A DNA stretch of 64,000 bases, from the NCBI RefSeq assembly GCF_900115295.1, contig NZ_FOVZ01000001.1:868001-932000 (forward strand), written 5' to 3'. This document shows positions 9,005 to 17,691 of this stretch, piece after piece. Positions within the stretch are counted from its first letter, which is position 1, and every line of letters begins with the position of its first letter. A model generated the notes under the pieces. It saw nothing but the letters and a program-made list of their open reading frames with translations, made no database searches and had not been told where the DNA came from. The stretch is from Sphingomonas sp. OK281 (GTDB lineage: Bacteria; Pseudomonadota; Alphaproteobacteria; Sphingomonadales; Sphingomonadaceae). Both the position numbers and the translations under genes were made by a program.

Positions 9005-9148
9005 TGACGACTCACAATGGCAGGAGTGATGCCCCTATCATTGCCCTGCCCCAGCCCTTGTTACAATCGGTTAGCAAGCCACCGGGTTGAGCGCTTGCAC
9101 TGCCGCCCGCTCGCAGGCAGTAGGCGGTCAAACCCCAGGAGTTCCGAC

Positions 9149-9418
9149 ATGGCAAATACCCTCGAAATCGATCAGGCGAGCGTCGTCGACAACGACATCC
9201 AGAAGCAGATCGAATTTTCCGGCGAGTTCGACGGCGACGAGTATGAGTTCGCGGTCAAGTACGCGGTTCTGAAGGAACTGAGCGGCGACGAACCCGAGGA
9301 CGACGGCATCGAGCTGTTCAACCGGTTCAACGACGATATCGTCGACGCGTGCCTGGCCGCGATCGAGCGCAAGCCGAATGCGACGACGATCATCGTCGAC
9401 GAAGACGACCTCGAATAA
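9149..9418 (+). CDS. Small acidic protein, DUF1488-like
   Basis: An 89-residue, strongly acidic protein (MANTLEIDQASVVDNDIQKQ...). The start is the ATG at 9149 behind a CCAGGAG Shine-Dalgarno; the same frame is open back to 9017 but without a better start. It has no signal or membrane segment. The pattern IEFSGEFDGDEYEFAVKYAVL, followed by LFNRFNDDIVDACLAAIE and a terminal VDEDDLE, is reminiscent of the DUF1488 family, whose function is unknown; I am not certain of that match. It is monocistronic and lies on the opposite strand from the peptidase upstream. Confidence 0.7.
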   Translation: MANTLEIDQASVVDNDIQKQIEFSGEFDGDEYEFAVKYAVLKELSGDEPEDDGIELFNRFNDDIVDACLAAIERKPNATTIIVDEDDLE

Positions 9419-9496
9419 CGAGGACGACGGAGGCGGACGACGGCTGCCTTTTTGGCGCTGCCGTCCGCTCCGATTAGCGATAGACTGGCGCGCGCT

Positions 9497-9619
9497 TCAG
9501 TCGTCGCTCACGAACCGGCGGATGCGGGTCGAGTAGCGACTGCCGACGAGGAGGGTCACGCCGAACAGCATCGATGCTCCCCATATCGTCGCGAAGGCGA
9601 TGATGACGATCTTCACCAT
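9497..9619 (-). CDS. 40-residue single-span membrane peptide after cobF
   Basis: Short frame with ATG at 9619 and TGA at 9497-9499. It encodes a 40-residue peptide: a short MVK start, a hydrophobic stretch of about 24 residues (IVIIAFATIWGASMLFGVTL and on) and a basic tail SRYSTRIRRFVSDD. This is one membrane helix, with the tail probably cytosolic by the positive-inside rule. A GGAG lies about eight bases before the ATG. It follows cobF by 87 bases on the same strand, so it could be the last gene of the cobalamin operon or have its own promoter. I do not recognise a family. Coding is supported by the start, ribosome site and clean hydrophobic pattern. Confidence 0.6.
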   Translation of the reverse strand: MVKIVIIAFATIWGASMLFGVTLLVGSRYSTRIRRFVSDD

Positions 9620-9706
9620 GGTCGGACTCCGACGTTGTTGTGCTGGGGCCGCTTACCCCCGACACTCCGGATGCTGCCTGAACGCGCTAGCAATCAAAGG
9701 TTCAGA

Positions 9707-10474
9707 TTAACCTGGGTTGCCGGACTGGTCGCGGCACAGGATATAGATGTCCATGATCCAGCCATGCCGCTCGCGAAGATTGGCACGAGTCCGGATGATC
9801 CGTTCGGCGACTTCGTGCAGAGAGCCAGCGATCAGTGCCTGATGCGGCATTCCCAGATACGCACCCCACCATATCAAGATACCCGGCGCATCCAGCATCT
9901 GGAACGCGCAATCGCCGTCGAGCATGACCGCGATCGTATCGACCTCCGCAGGCCAGCCTTCTGCCCGCAAACGCCGTCCCGTGGTGATCAGAACCGGCGC
10001 GCCGACCCTATTTAACGGTATGGCATGTGCCGCGGTCAATGCCTGGAGACTGGTGATACCGGGTTCGACCGTCACCCGCATCGCCAAGCCTTCGGCGCGG
10101 AGCCGATCGGCGATCCGGAGCGTGCTGTCGTAAAGCGACGGATCGCCCCATACAAGCAACGCGAGGCGACCGCCGTTCGGCAAGTGGTGCGCGATCTCGT
10201 CCCGCCAAGCGAGCGCGATCGCGTCGTGCCATTGGTCGACGGCGCTGAGATAGGGCGCGGACGTGTCGCGGTCCGGCAGGTCGAACTCGATGACGCGGGT
10301 GGTGCCGGTCAACACGTCTGCGCAGATGGTGCGGCGGAGGTCGATCAGATCGGACTTCGCATCCCCCTTGCGCGGCAGGAGGATCACGTCGGCGGCGTTC
10401 ATCGCAGCGATCGCGGCGCGCGTAAGGTGATCGGGGTTGCCGGTGCCGATGCCGATCAGGTGGAGATCGATCAT
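9707..10474 (-). CDS. cobF: Precorrin-6A synthase (deacetylating)
   Basis: S-adenosylmethionine-dependent methyltransferase of the aerobic corrin pathway. It methylates precorrin-5 at C1 with loss of acetate to give precorrin-6A. Its 255 residues begin LHLIGIGTGNPDHLTRAA, the glycine-rich opening of the tetrapyrrole methylase fold. LLPRKGDAKSDLIDLRR and VWGDPSLYDSTLRI are typical of CobF rather than other members. The ATG overlaps the cobA stop (ATGA at 10471-10474), so translation is probably coupled. It is the last recognised enzyme of the operon. CobF is specific to the oxygen-dependent route, which agrees with cobG upstream. Confidence 0.95.
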   Translation of the reverse strand: MIDLHLIGIGTGNPDHLTRAAIAAMNAADVILLPRKGDAKSDLIDLRRTICADVLTGTTRVIEFDLPDRDTSAPYLSAVDQWHDAIALAWRDEIAHHLPNGGRLALLVWGDPSLYDSTLRIADRLRAEGLAMRVTVEPGITSLQALTAAHAIPLNRVGAPVLITTGRRLRAEGWPAEVDTIAVMLDGDCAFQMLDAPGILIWWGAYLGMPHQALIAGSLHEVAERIIRTRANLRERHGWIMDIYILCRDQSGNPG

Positions 10475-11202
10475 TCGCTGTTGGTCTCCGGGTCCATGAG
10501 CGGCCCGTAGAGGATCAACGCGGGTTTGCCGGAGAAGCCTGCCTGCAACTGCGCCGCGAGTTTGGCGATCGTCGAGCGGGTCAGGGACTGGTCGGGGTGG
10601 CCGACATTCTCGGCGATCAGCGCCGGCGTATCCGCGGAAAGCCCGTGCTCGATCAGCGATGCGGCCAGCGCTGGAAAAGTGCGCTTCGGCATGAAGACCA
10701 CCGTCGTCGCTTCGGGATCGGCGAGCGCGGCCATGTTGCGCTGTTCCGGCAGGTCGCCGGTCACGTCGTGGCCGGTGACGAACTGGACCCGGCGCGCGCT
10801 GAGCCGGCGCGTGAGCGGAATTTGCGCTGCTGCCGCGGCGGCGCTGGCGGCACTGATGCCGGGGATGATTTCGAACGGTATGCCGGCTGCCCTGAGCGCG
10901 GCGATCTCCTCCTCGAGACGGCCGAACATGCCCGCGTCGCCGGATTTCAGGCGGACGACGCGGATGCCGGTCTGGGCGTATTCGACCAGCAGTTGCGAAA
11001 CGTGCGCTTGGCTCGGCGATGGACGACCGGCGCGTTTCCCGACCGCGACCAGGTCGGCGCCGGCGCGCGCGTGGCCGAGCACTGTCGAGGACAGGTCGTC
11101 GAACAGCACCGCGTCCGCTAGCTGCAACCGCGAAACCGCCTTCAGGGTCAGCAATTCGGGATCGCCGGGCCCGGAGCCGACAAACGAGACGAAACCGGTC
11201 AT
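10471..11202 (-). CDS. cobA: Uroporphyrinogen-III C-methyltransferase
   Basis: Entry enzyme of corrinoid and siroheme synthesis: two SAM-dependent methylations of uroporphyrinogen III at C2 and C7 give precorrin-2. The 243 residues start VSFVGSGPGDPELLTLKA, the first SUMT signature. VVRLKSGDAGMFGRLEEE and FVTGHDVTGDLP are the other conserved blocks. It is single-domain, without the CysG oxidase half. It overlaps cobF by ATGA at its end, and its own ATG overlaps the cobB stop at 11199-11202. Its place inside the riboswitch-controlled operon suggests it is dedicated to B12 rather than siroheme. Confidence 0.95.
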   Translation of the reverse strand: MTGFVSFVGSGPGDPELLTLKAVSRLQLADAVLFDDLSSTVLGHARAGADLVAVGKRAGRPSPSQAHVSQLLVEYAQTGIRVVRLKSGDAGMFGRLEEEIAALRAAGIPFEIIPGISAASAAAAAAQIPLTRRLSARRVQFVTGHDVTGDLPEQRNMAALADPEATTVVFMPKRTFPALAASLIEHGLSADTPALIAENVGHPDQSLTRSTIAKLAAQLQAGFSGKPALILYGPLMDPETNSE

Positions 11203-12506
11203 GGATTTGCGGCGATCATGTGGAAGAAACTGCCCGATACGTGGCCGCGATAGGAGCCGGTTTCGGGGACGGCATTGCCTTCGGCGTCGGTGACGTGCGC
11301 AAGCGGCGCATCCGGCTGATCGAGGATCGTAGAGTAGTGGAATTCATGGCCGGTGAGGCCCGCGCCAGCCCCGCCGCCGCCCATCGGCGAGAGCAAGGTC
11401 GCATGGCGATAACCCAGATGCATCTTCCGCTGGGCGTAGCTGGTGACCAGCCCGAGCAACCCTGCCATCCGGTGGCGAACGCCGTCCGCGTCGATCAGCG
11501 CCTCGCCGAGCGCCATGTAGCCGCCGCACTCACCGTGGACCGGACGGGTCTTCGCAAAGTCGGTCAGGCTTGCGTGGAACCGGCGCGCCTCGGCGAGCTT
11601 GCCAGCGTGGAGTTCGGGATACCCGCCCGGGAGCCAGACGAGGTCTGCGTCCGCCGACGGGGCCTCGTCGGCGAGCGGGGAGAAGGGCAGGATTTCAGCG
11701 CCGGCTCGTCGCCAGCCTTCGAGCACGTGCGCGTAGGTGAACGAGAAGGCGGCGTCCTGGGCGAGCGCGATGCGCTGTGCCGGAGGGCGTATCCAGCTCG
11801 GCGCGCTTGCCGGGCTGGTACTGGCGGCCGCCGCGTCGCGGAGCGCAGGGATGTCGACATGCGCGCGCAGGAAGCCGGCATATTCGGCGATTCGCGCGTC
11901 GAGATCGGGATGCTCGACCGCCTGCACCAGTCCGAGATGGCGCTCGGGTAGCTTCAGGTCGCCGCGCCGGGGCAATGCGCCGAACACCCGGATTCCGACC
12001 GCGTCCATGCCGCTGCGCGCGAGGCGTTCGTGGCGGGGGCTGGCGACGCGGTTGAGGATCACGCCGGCAATCCGCACGCTGGGATCGTAGCGGCTGAAGC
12101 CGAGCGCGGTGGCTGCGGCGGACTGCGCTTGTCCCGAGACGTCGATCACCAGGACGACCGGCCAGCCCATCCGGCGGGCGATGTCGGCGCTGGCACCATT
12201 GCCGGCCGTGCCCGGCTTCGCAACGCCGTCGAACAGGCCCATCGAGCCTTCCGCGAGAGCGAAGTCCGCGTCGTCGGCTTTCGCGGCCAAGGTCGCGAGC
12301 ATCGCCGAGGGCATCGACCAGCTGTCGAGGTTGAACGACGCGCGGCCGCTGGCGGCGCGGTGGAAGGCGGGATCGATATAGTCGGGGCCGCTCTTGAACG
12401 GCTGCACCACAAGGCCATCGTCGCGGAGCGCGCTGAGAAGCCCGAGCATTACGGTGGTCTTGCCGGTGCCCGATGCTGGCGCGGCGATCATCAGGCCGGG
12501 GGTCAT
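11199..12506 (-). CDS. cobB: Hydrogenobyrinic acid a,c-diamide synthase
   Basis: Glutamine-dependent amidase of 435 residues. It amidates the a and c side chains of hydrogenobyrinic acid using ATP, which makes the substrate for CobNST. The N-terminal half is a dethiobiotin-synthetase-like ATPase with the P-loop [12 protein letters not shown]. The C-terminal half is a triad-type glutamine amidotransferase whose nucleophile Cys is in [21 protein letters not shown] is also typical of the CobB/CbiA group. The next step, cobalt insertion by CobN, is encoded in the same operon. Four-base overlaps join it to cobM upstream and cobA downstream. Confidence 0.94.
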   Translation of the reverse strand: MTPGLMIAAPASGTGKTTVMLGLLSALRDDGLVVQPFKSGPDYIDPAFHRAASGRASFNLDSWSMPSAMLATLAAKADDADFALAEGSMGLFDGVAKPGTAGNGASADIARRMGWPVVLVIDVSGQAQSAAATALGFSRYDPSVRIAGVILNRVASPRHERLARSGMDAVGIRVFGALPRRGDLKLPERHLGLVQAVEHPDLDARIAEYAGFLRAHVDIPALRDAAAASTSPASAPSWIRPPAQRIALAQDAAFSFTYAHVLEGWRRAGAEILPFSPLADEAPSADADLVWLPGGYPELHAGKLAEARRFHASLTDFAKTRPVHGECGGYMALGEALIDADGVRHRMAGLLGLVTSYAQRKMHLGYRHATLLSPMGGGGAGAGLTGHEFHYSTILDQPDAPLAHVTDAEGNAVPETGSYRGHVSGSFFHMIAANP

Positions 12507-13288
12507 GCCTCGCCCCTTACGAACTTCGAGTCCGCCGACTGCGGGCGGAAGCGGCGGTCATAGCCTTGCGCGTAAAGGCTGCTCTCGGCAAAATCCAGGG
12601 CAGCGAGCGCCTGGCTGACGAGGATCAGCGCGGTGCGATCGGGTTTGCCCGCTACCCCATCGGCGATCGTCGCGAGCGTGGCGCGCGCCATCTGCTGGTC
12701 GGGCCAGCTCGCGCGCCAGACGATCGCGACCGGGCAGTCGGCGCCGTATGCGGGCGTAAGGTCCGCGATTACCGCCGCGAGATTGTGGACCGACAGATGG
12801 ATCGCGAGCGTCGCGCCGGTCGCGGCGAAGGCGGTCAGTGTCTCGGCAGGCGGCATCGTGCTGGCGCGACCCGGCGTACGGGTCAGCACCACCGACTGCG
12901 TGAGTTCGGGGAGCGTCAGTTCGACCTCCAGCGCGGCGGCGGCAGCGGCGAAGGCGGGCACGCCTGGGGTGATCGTGAACGGAATGCCGCACGCGCGGAG
13001 TCGCCGGAGCTGTTCGCCCATCGTCGACCAGATCGACAGGTCGCCGGAGTGGAGACGCGCGACGTCCCGGCCGGCATCGTGCGCCGTCTGGATCTCGGCA
13101 ATGATTTCGTCGAGCGACAAGGGCGCTGTGTTGACGATGCGTGCGCCCGGCGGACAGTGATCGAGCATCGCCGCGGGGATCAGCGAGCCGGCGTAGAGGC
13201 ATACCGGCGATCCGGCGATCCGGTCGCGGCCGCGGAGCGTGAGGAGGTCGGGCGCGCCGGGGCCGGCGCCGATGAAATGGACGGTCAT
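12503..13288 (-). CDS. cobM: Precorrin-4 C11-methyltransferase
   Basis: SAM-dependent methylation of precorrin-4 at C11, giving precorrin-5, the substrate of CobF. The 261 residues begin [18 protein letters not shown], with YAGSLIP typical of CobM/CbiF and [19 protein letters not shown] as the central SAM-site block. The [14 protein letters not shown] segment is also family-typical. The ATG is shared with the TGA of cobE in an ATGA overlap at 13285-13288, and its stop overlaps the cobB start. Confidence 0.95.
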   Translation of the reverse strand: MTVHFIGAGPGAPDLLTLRGRDRIAGSPVCLYAGSLIPAAMLDHCPPGARIVNTAPLSLDEIIAEIQTAHDAGRDVARLHSGDLSIWSTMGEQLRRLRACGIPFTITPGVPAFAAAAAALEVELTLPELTQSVVLTRTPGRASTMPPAETLTAFAATGATLAIHLSVHNLAAVIADLTPAYGADCPVAIVWRASWPDQQMARATLATIADGVAGKPDRTALILVSQALAALDFAESSLYAQGYDRRFRPQSADSKFVRGEA

Positions 13289-13662
13289 GCGGCGGGTCCT
13301 TGAGTGCCCGACCGAGCGATGGCGCAGGTCGCCATCCGGTCGGGGGAGATGTGGCGAAGTGAGAGCAACCGCGCGCCGGGGCCTGCGGCGGCGAGTGCGC
13401 AGGCTTCGGCGACGCTGCCGGTCTGGCGGGCTTCGAGGCTGGCGGTCGACTGCGTTGGGGTCTGTACCGAGCGTAAGGCGTCGGGGAGGATGGCTACCAG
13501 TGGTACGTTGATCGCCTCGGCAAGACGCTCGACTAGCGCCGCCTTGCCCTGTGGCGTGGCGAGCAGCGTGACACGCGGCTGGCCGTGCTGTGCGCTGGCG
13601 AGCGCCTCTTGAAGAGCGGACAACGTGGCCTCCGCGCGAAAACCGAAGCCGGCGACGATCAC
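13285..13662 (-). CDS. cobE: Cobalamin biosynthesis protein CobE
   Basis: Small protein of 125 residues, related to the C-terminal domain of CbiG, found with CobA-to-CobN sets in aerobic producers. Its exact role is unsettled; CobE of Pseudomonas binds hydrogenobyrinic acid. The sequence begins [20 protein letters not shown] and contains [17 protein letters not shown] and [19 protein letters not shown], the typical blocks. The frame runs upstream to 13854, but only as a shadow of cobL. I choose the GTG at 13662 because it overlaps the cobL stop as GTGA and has GGAG nine bases upstream. The GTG at 13677 is an alternative. Confidence 0.85.
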   Translation of the reverse strand: MIVAGFGFRAEATLSALQEALASAQHGQPRVTLLATPQGKAALVERLAEAINVPLVAILPDALRSVQTPTQSTASLEARQTGSVAEACALAAAGPGARLLSLRHISPDRMATCAIARSGTQGPAA

Positions 13663-14858
13663 AGCGTCACGCTCCACTGCACGACCGGATAGCTCGCGCG
13701 CCAGCCGCGTCGCGTGCCCAGCGGGGCGGCGTCGGACAGTTCGATCCGCAGCAGGCTGCCCCCTCTCAGACCGTGCCAATGCGCCAACAGCGCTTCGGAC
13801 TCGAGCGTGACGGCGTTCGCGACTAGGCGCGTTCCCGCTGGCAGTCTTGCCCATAGTGCGTCGAGCAATGCTTTGGACAGGCCTCCGCCGATGAAGACCG
13901 CATCCGGCATGTCTTGACCTTCGAGCGCGTCGGGTGCGCGGCCTTCAACGACACGGAGCCGGTCGACACCCAAGGCCGCGGCGTTGCTGGCGGCTCGGGC
14001 GGCACGGACGGAGTCCGTTTCGAACGCGGTGGCTTGTGTCGACGGGTGGGCAAGCAACCATTCGATGCCGATCGAGCCGGATCCCGCGCCGATATCCCAT
14101 AGCGTTTCGCCGGGGTTTGGTGCCAGGGTGGACAGCGTCAGCGCGCGGATCGGGCGTTTGGTAAGCTGGCCGTCATGCTCGAACCACGCGTCCGGCAGGC
14201 CGGACGCATGTGGCAGGACCGTGCCTTCACCGGCGAAGACCATCCCGACCGCGACGGGATGCGCGATGTCGTCATAGTCGAGGTCAGCCGCTGCGGTGTC
14301 GCGCATGCGCTCGCGCGGGCCGCCGAGAGCTTCGAGAATGTGCAAGCGCGAGTCCCCGAAACCCAGATCGCACAGATATCGGGCCAAGGCGGCAACCGCC
14401 GTGCCGTCGCGGACGAGCGCGATCGCGCGGCGGTCCGGGGCGATATGCCGACGCAAGCGGGAGAAGGACGCGGCGTGAAGGCCAAGACAGGCCGTGGTCT
14501 CGATCGGCCACCCGAGGCGGGAGGCGGCAAGGCCGAACGTGGAGGCTGCGGGGTGCGCCAGCCACTCGCCGGATGCGAGGTGGCGGGTCACGGACGTTCC
14601 CGCCCCGAACCAGAACGGGTCGCCGGACACGAGCATCACGACGCGCTTGCCGCGGTGAAACAGCAAGCGCGCTATCCCGTCGTCGAACGGGACTGGCCAT
14701 GGTTCGACCGCGCCCTTAACGTCGCCGAGCAGTGCGAGATGGCGAGTGGCACCGGTCACCAGGTCAGCTTGCGCCAATGCGGATTTTGCCGATGCGGACA
14801 GGCCATCTGCGCCGTCTTCGCCAAGGCCGATGATCGTTAGCCAGGGAGCGTCAGCCAT
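13659..14858 (-). CDS. cobL: Precorrin-6Y C5,15-methyltransferase (decarboxylating)
   Basis: Bifunctional enzyme of 399 residues that methylates C5 and C15 of precorrin-6B and decarboxylates the C12 acetate to give precorrin-8X. The N-terminal half (about 1-205) is a CbiE-type tetrapyrrole methylase ([27 protein letters not shown]). The C-terminal half (about 215-399) is a CbiT-type Rossmann methyltransferase with the SAM loop [17 protein letters not shown]. The start at 14858 is preferred: it begins [13 protein letters not shown] and has AGGA nine bases before. That ATG is interlocked with the cobK ATG on the other strand (CATG at 14856-14859), so each gene's promoter and ribosome site must lie within the other. 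Confidence 0.94.
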   Translation of the reverse strand: MADAPWLTIIGLGEDGADGLSASAKSALAQADLVTGATRHLALLGDVKGAVEPWPVPFDDGIARLLFHRGKRVVMLVSGDPFWFGAGTSVTRHLASGEWLAHPAASTFGLAASRLGWPIETTACLGLHAASFSRLRRHIAPDRRAIALVRDGTAVAALARYLCDLGFGDSRLHILEALGGPRERMRDTAAADLDYDDIAHPVAVGMVFAGEGTVLPHASGLPDAWFEHDGQLTKRPIRALTLSTLAPNPGETLWDIGAGSGSIGIEWLLAHPSTQATAFETDSVRAARAASNAAALGVDRLRVVEGRAPDALEGQDMPDAVFIGGGLSKALLDALWARLPAGTRLVANAVTLESEALLAHWHGLRGGSLLRIELSDAAPLGTRRGWRASYPVVQWSVTL

Positions 14859-15618
14859 GTCGAACATCCTGGTGCTGGGCGGCACGACCGAGGCGAGTGC
14901 GCTGGTCGCGACCTTGGCCCCGCTGCTGGCCGAGCGCGGCGACGTTGCGGTGCTGAGCTATGCCGGACGTGTCGCCACCCCGAAAGCGCAGCCGATCCCG
15001 GTGCGCGTCGGGGGCTTCGGCGGCGTCGACGGTCTGGTCGAGTATCTGGGCGCGCACAACGTGACGCATCTGGTCGACGCTACGCACCCCTTCGCGGCGC
15101 GGATGAGCGCGAACGCTGTCGTCGCAGCAGAGCGCGCGGGCGTCGCGCATATTGCGCTGACGCGACCGGCCTGGGTGCCGATTGCTGGCGATCGGTGGAC
15201 GCACGTGGCGGATATCGACGGTGCCGTCGCGGCCTTGGCCGGGCCACCGCGGCGCGTGATGCTGGCGCTGGGGCGGATGCATGTCGACGCGTTCGCAGTG
15301 CAGCCTCAGCACGATTATCTGCTGCGGTTCGTCGACGTGCCCGACCGACCGCCGGCGTTGCCGCATCATCATCTGGTGGTCGATCGCGGGCCTTTCGATG
15401 TCCAGGGCGACCGGCGGTTGATGGAAGCGCATGCGATCGAGATCGTGGTCTGCAAGAACGCCGGCGGTACGGGGGCATCGGCAAAACTGGATGCGGCGCG
15501 CGCGCTCGGATTGCCGGTCATCATGATCGATCGGCCGGCCCTGCCCGCAAGACGCGAGGTCCATGCGGTTGCGGATGTCTTGCGCTGGCACGATCATCGT
15601 GCCGACCGCGGCGTGTAG
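14857..15618 (+). CDS. cobK: Precorrin-6A reductase
   Basis: NADPH-dependent reductase of 253 residues that converts precorrin-6A to precorrin-6B, the substrate of CobL. The N-terminus SNILVLGGTTEASALVA is the CobK/CbiJ signature. HLVDATHPFAARMSANAV and LLRFVDVP are further conserved blocks. The start is ATG 14857 behind a GGGAG Shine-Dalgarno. It is the only cob gene here on the plus strand: its ATG overlaps that of cobL, and its last 25 bases overlap the end of cobJ. It cannot be read from the riboswitch-led transcript and needs its own promoter, probably inside cobL. The operon transcript crossing it would be antisense to it. Confidence 0.93.
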   Translation: MSNILVLGGTTEASALVATLAPLLAERGDVAVLSYAGRVATPKAQPIPVRVGGFGGVDGLVEYLGAHNVTHLVDATHPFAARMSANAVVAAERAGVAHIALTRPAWVPIAGDRWTHVADIDGAVAALAGPPRRVMLALGRMHVDAFAVQPQHDYLLRFVDVPDRPPALPHHHLVVDRGPFDVQGDRRLMEAHAIEIVVCKNAGGTGASAKLDAARALGLPVIMIDRPALPARREVHAVADVLRWHDHRADRGV

Positions 15619-16343
15619 AGGATCGGCCCTGCCGGGCGCTCTATGATGCGCGTAAGGCTGGAACCGATGATGATCATCGTCCGCATGTCGGCCATGTCCG
15701 CGCGGGCTTCCGGCAACGGGACGATGTGGAGCGCTTCCCCAGGCGTCGAGACGGCGCGGGCGAACAGAACCGGTCGATCGTCCTGGCAAGTCTCGCGCAG
15801 GATTTCGAAGATGCGGATCAATCCGTCGGGACGTGCTTTCGACCGCGGATTGTAGAAGGCGATCGCGAAGTCGGCTTCGGCCGCCAGACGCACGCGGCGT
15901 TCGATCAAATCCCAGGGTTTCAGATTGTCCGACAGGTTGATAGCGCAAAAATCGTGGCCGAGCGGCGCGCCCGCACGCGCGCTTGCGGCGAGCATCGCGG
16001 TGATGCCGGGAAGCACGCGGATATCGAGGTCGCGCCATTCCGGCGGGCCGGCTTCGAGTGCCTCGAATACCGCCGCAGCCATCGCGAACACGCCGGGGTC
16101 GCCGGACGAGACTATCACGACGTGGTGGCCTCGGGTCGCGAGTTCGAGCGCATGGGTAGCGCGGTCGAGTTCGACGCGGTTGTCGGTAGGGTGGAGCGTC
16201 AGGCCTTCGCGAGCAGCGACGCGCGCGACGTAGGGGATGTAGCCGATGACGTCGGTCGCCTGTGCAAGCACGGCGGTGACTTCGGGGGTCACTAGCGCTT
16301 CGTTGCCCGGCCCGAGCCCGGCAATGGCGAGCCAGCCGGTCAC
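15594..16343 (-). CDS. cobJ: Precorrin-3B C17-methyltransferase
   Basis: SAM-dependent methylation at C17 with ring contraction, converting precorrin-3B to precorrin-4. It has 249 residues. WLAIAGLGPGNEALVTPEV opens the methylase fold; VIVSSGDPGVFAMAAAVFEA and CAINLSDNLKPWDLIERR are typical of CobJ/CbiH. The start is the GTG at 16343, which overlaps the cobI stop as GTGA; the frame stays open upstream to 16457, but only as a shadow of cobI. The 3' end overlaps the end of cobK on the other strand by 25 bases. After cobJ the minus strand has 735 bases before cobL, fully occupied by cobK. Confidence 0.94.
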   Translation of the reverse strand: MTGWLAIAGLGPGNEALVTPEVTAVLAQATDVIGYIPYVARVAAREGLTLHPTDNRVELDRATHALELATRGHHVVIVSSGDPGVFAMAAAVFEALEAGPPEWRDLDIRVLPGITAMLAASARAGAPLGHDFCAINLSDNLKPWDLIERRVRLAAEADFAIAFYNPRSKARPDGLIRIFEILRETCQDDRPVLFARAVSTPGEALHIVPLPEARADMADMRTMIIIGSSLTRIIERPAGPILYTPRSAR

Positions 16344-17065
16344 GGTCGCCTCCCCTGCCCGTGGATCAGAAGGATCGAGAAATAGGGCGTGATCGCCTCC
16401 GCGTCGCATAGCCGCGTCACACGCTGGTCCGCCATTGCTGCATATTCGACCAGCCACGCTTCGCCCTCACGACCGGCGGCGGCGACGGCGCGGCGAAGCT
16501 TGTCGAGATGGCGGCCAATCTTCATCACCACCAGTGCGTCCGTGTCGCGGATCCGGCGCACGAGGTCTTCTTCGGGCAGCGTGCCCATGAGGACCGTCAG
16601 CACGTCGTCGCCCCAGGTGATCGGCGCGCCGCTTGCGGTCCACGCGCCCGACATGCCGGTGATGCCAGGCACGACCTGCACGGACGCGATCGGCTGGAGC
16701 CGCGTGTAGAGGTGCATGAACGAGCCGTAGAAGAACGGATCGCCTTCGCAGAGCACGACGATGTCCTCGCCGGCGCGGGTAAGTGCTGCGAGGTGGTCGA
16801 TACAGGTGGCGTAGAACGTCGAGAGCTGGTCGTTGTAGCGGGGGTCCGAGACCGGGATTTCGGTGGTGACGGGGTATTCCATGGGGAATTCGATCACGTC
16901 GGCGCGGAGCATGCCGTCGACGATCTTCCGGGCTTGGCCTGGACGACCGGCTTTGCGGAAATAAGCGATGTGGCGTGCGCCGCGGACGAGGCGGTCCGAG
17001 CGGACGCTCATCAGGTCCTGTGCGCCCGGGCCCAAACCGACGCCGTGGATCATGCCGGGCGTCAC
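16340..17065 (-). CDS. cobI: Precorrin-2 C20-methyltransferase
   Basis: SAM-dependent methylation of precorrin-2 at C20 to give precorrin-3A. The sequence IHGVGLGPGAQDLMSVRSDR is the CobI/CbiL opening. FPMEYPVTTEIPVSDPRYND and LCEGDPFFYGSFMHLYTRL are diagnostic of CobI. I place the start at GTG 17065 (241 residues) because it forms the GTGA overlap seen through the operon; the ATG at 17053 (237 residues) is a real alternative, since neither has a strong Shine-Dalgarno. Its stop overlaps the cobJ start. Confidence 0.93.
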   Translation of the reverse strand: MTPGMIHGVGLGPGAQDLMSVRSDRLVRGARHIAYFRKAGRPGQARKIVDGMLRADVIEFPMEYPVTTEIPVSDPRYNDQLSTFYATCIDHLAALTRAGEDIVVLCEGDPFFYGSFMHLYTRLQPIASVQVVPGITGMSGAWTASGAPITWGDDVLTVLMGTLPEEDLVRRIRDTDALVVMKIGRHLDKLRRAVAAAGREGEAWLVEYAAMADQRVTRLCDAEAITPYFSILLIHGQGRRP

Positions 17066-17691
17066 TCGGTGCCGCTCGCGAGTGCGTTGATCGCGGCAAC
17101 GGTGATCGCGCTGCCGCCCATCCGGCCCTCGACGACGACGCAAGGCACGGGCCGGTCGGCCCACAGCGCCGCCTTCGATTCCACCGCGCCGACGAAGCCG
17201 ACCGGGCAGCCGATGATCGCCGCCGGACGCGGGCAATCCGGGTCTTCGAGCATGTTGAGCAGATGGAACAGCGCGGTCGGCGCATTGCCGATCGCGACGA
17301 CGGCGCCGGCGAGATGGGGGCGCCAGAGCTCGAGTGCCGCCGCCGATCGAGTGTTGCCCATCGTACGCGCGAGCTCGGGCGTTTCGGAAGCGTGGAGCGT
17401 GCAGACGATCCGGTTGTCGGCAGGCAATCTGGCCTTCGTAATGCCTTCGGTGACCATGCGGGCGTCGCACAGGATCGGCGCGCCGGCTTGCAATGCACGG
17501 CGGGCTTCGACCGCGAATGTGGGTGTGAAGCGGATGTGTCCAGCGAGGCCGACCAGCCCCGCCGCGTGGATCATGCGGACGGCGACGGGCTCTTCCTCGG
17601 CCGAAAACCGGGTTAGATCGGCCTCGGCGCGGATCATCGCGAAGGAATGACGGTAGATCGCGGCGCCGTCGGTTTCGTAGGCGTACGGCAT
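17062..17691 (-). CDS. cobH: Precorrin-8X methylmutase
   Basis: Isomerase of 209 residues that moves a methyl group from C11 to C12 of precorrin-8X, giving hydrogenobyrinic acid, the first purple corrin. The conserved blocks IRAEADLTRF, RMIHAAGLVGLAG, CDARMVTEGITKARLP and IIGCPVGFVGAVESKAAL are all present; the His of the MIHA motif is the catalytic residue in the family. The ATG at 17691 follows directly on the cobG stop with no spacer. The end overlaps the proposed cobI start by four bases. Confidence 0.95.
   Translation of the reverse strand: MPYAYETDGAAIYRHSFAMIRAEADLTRFSAEEEPVAVRMIHAAGLVGLAGHIRFTPTFAVEARRALQAGAPILCDARMVTEGITKARLPADNRIVCTLHASETPELARTMGNTRSAAALELWRPHLAGAVVAIGNAPTALFHLLNMLEDPDCPRPAAIIGCPVGFVGAVESKAALWADRPVPCVVVEGRMGGSAITVAAINALASGTE

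Noticed and set aside
11019..11951. Plus-strand frame of 310 codons over cobA/cobB
   Set aside because: Shadow of two overlapping cob genes; no start signal or motif.
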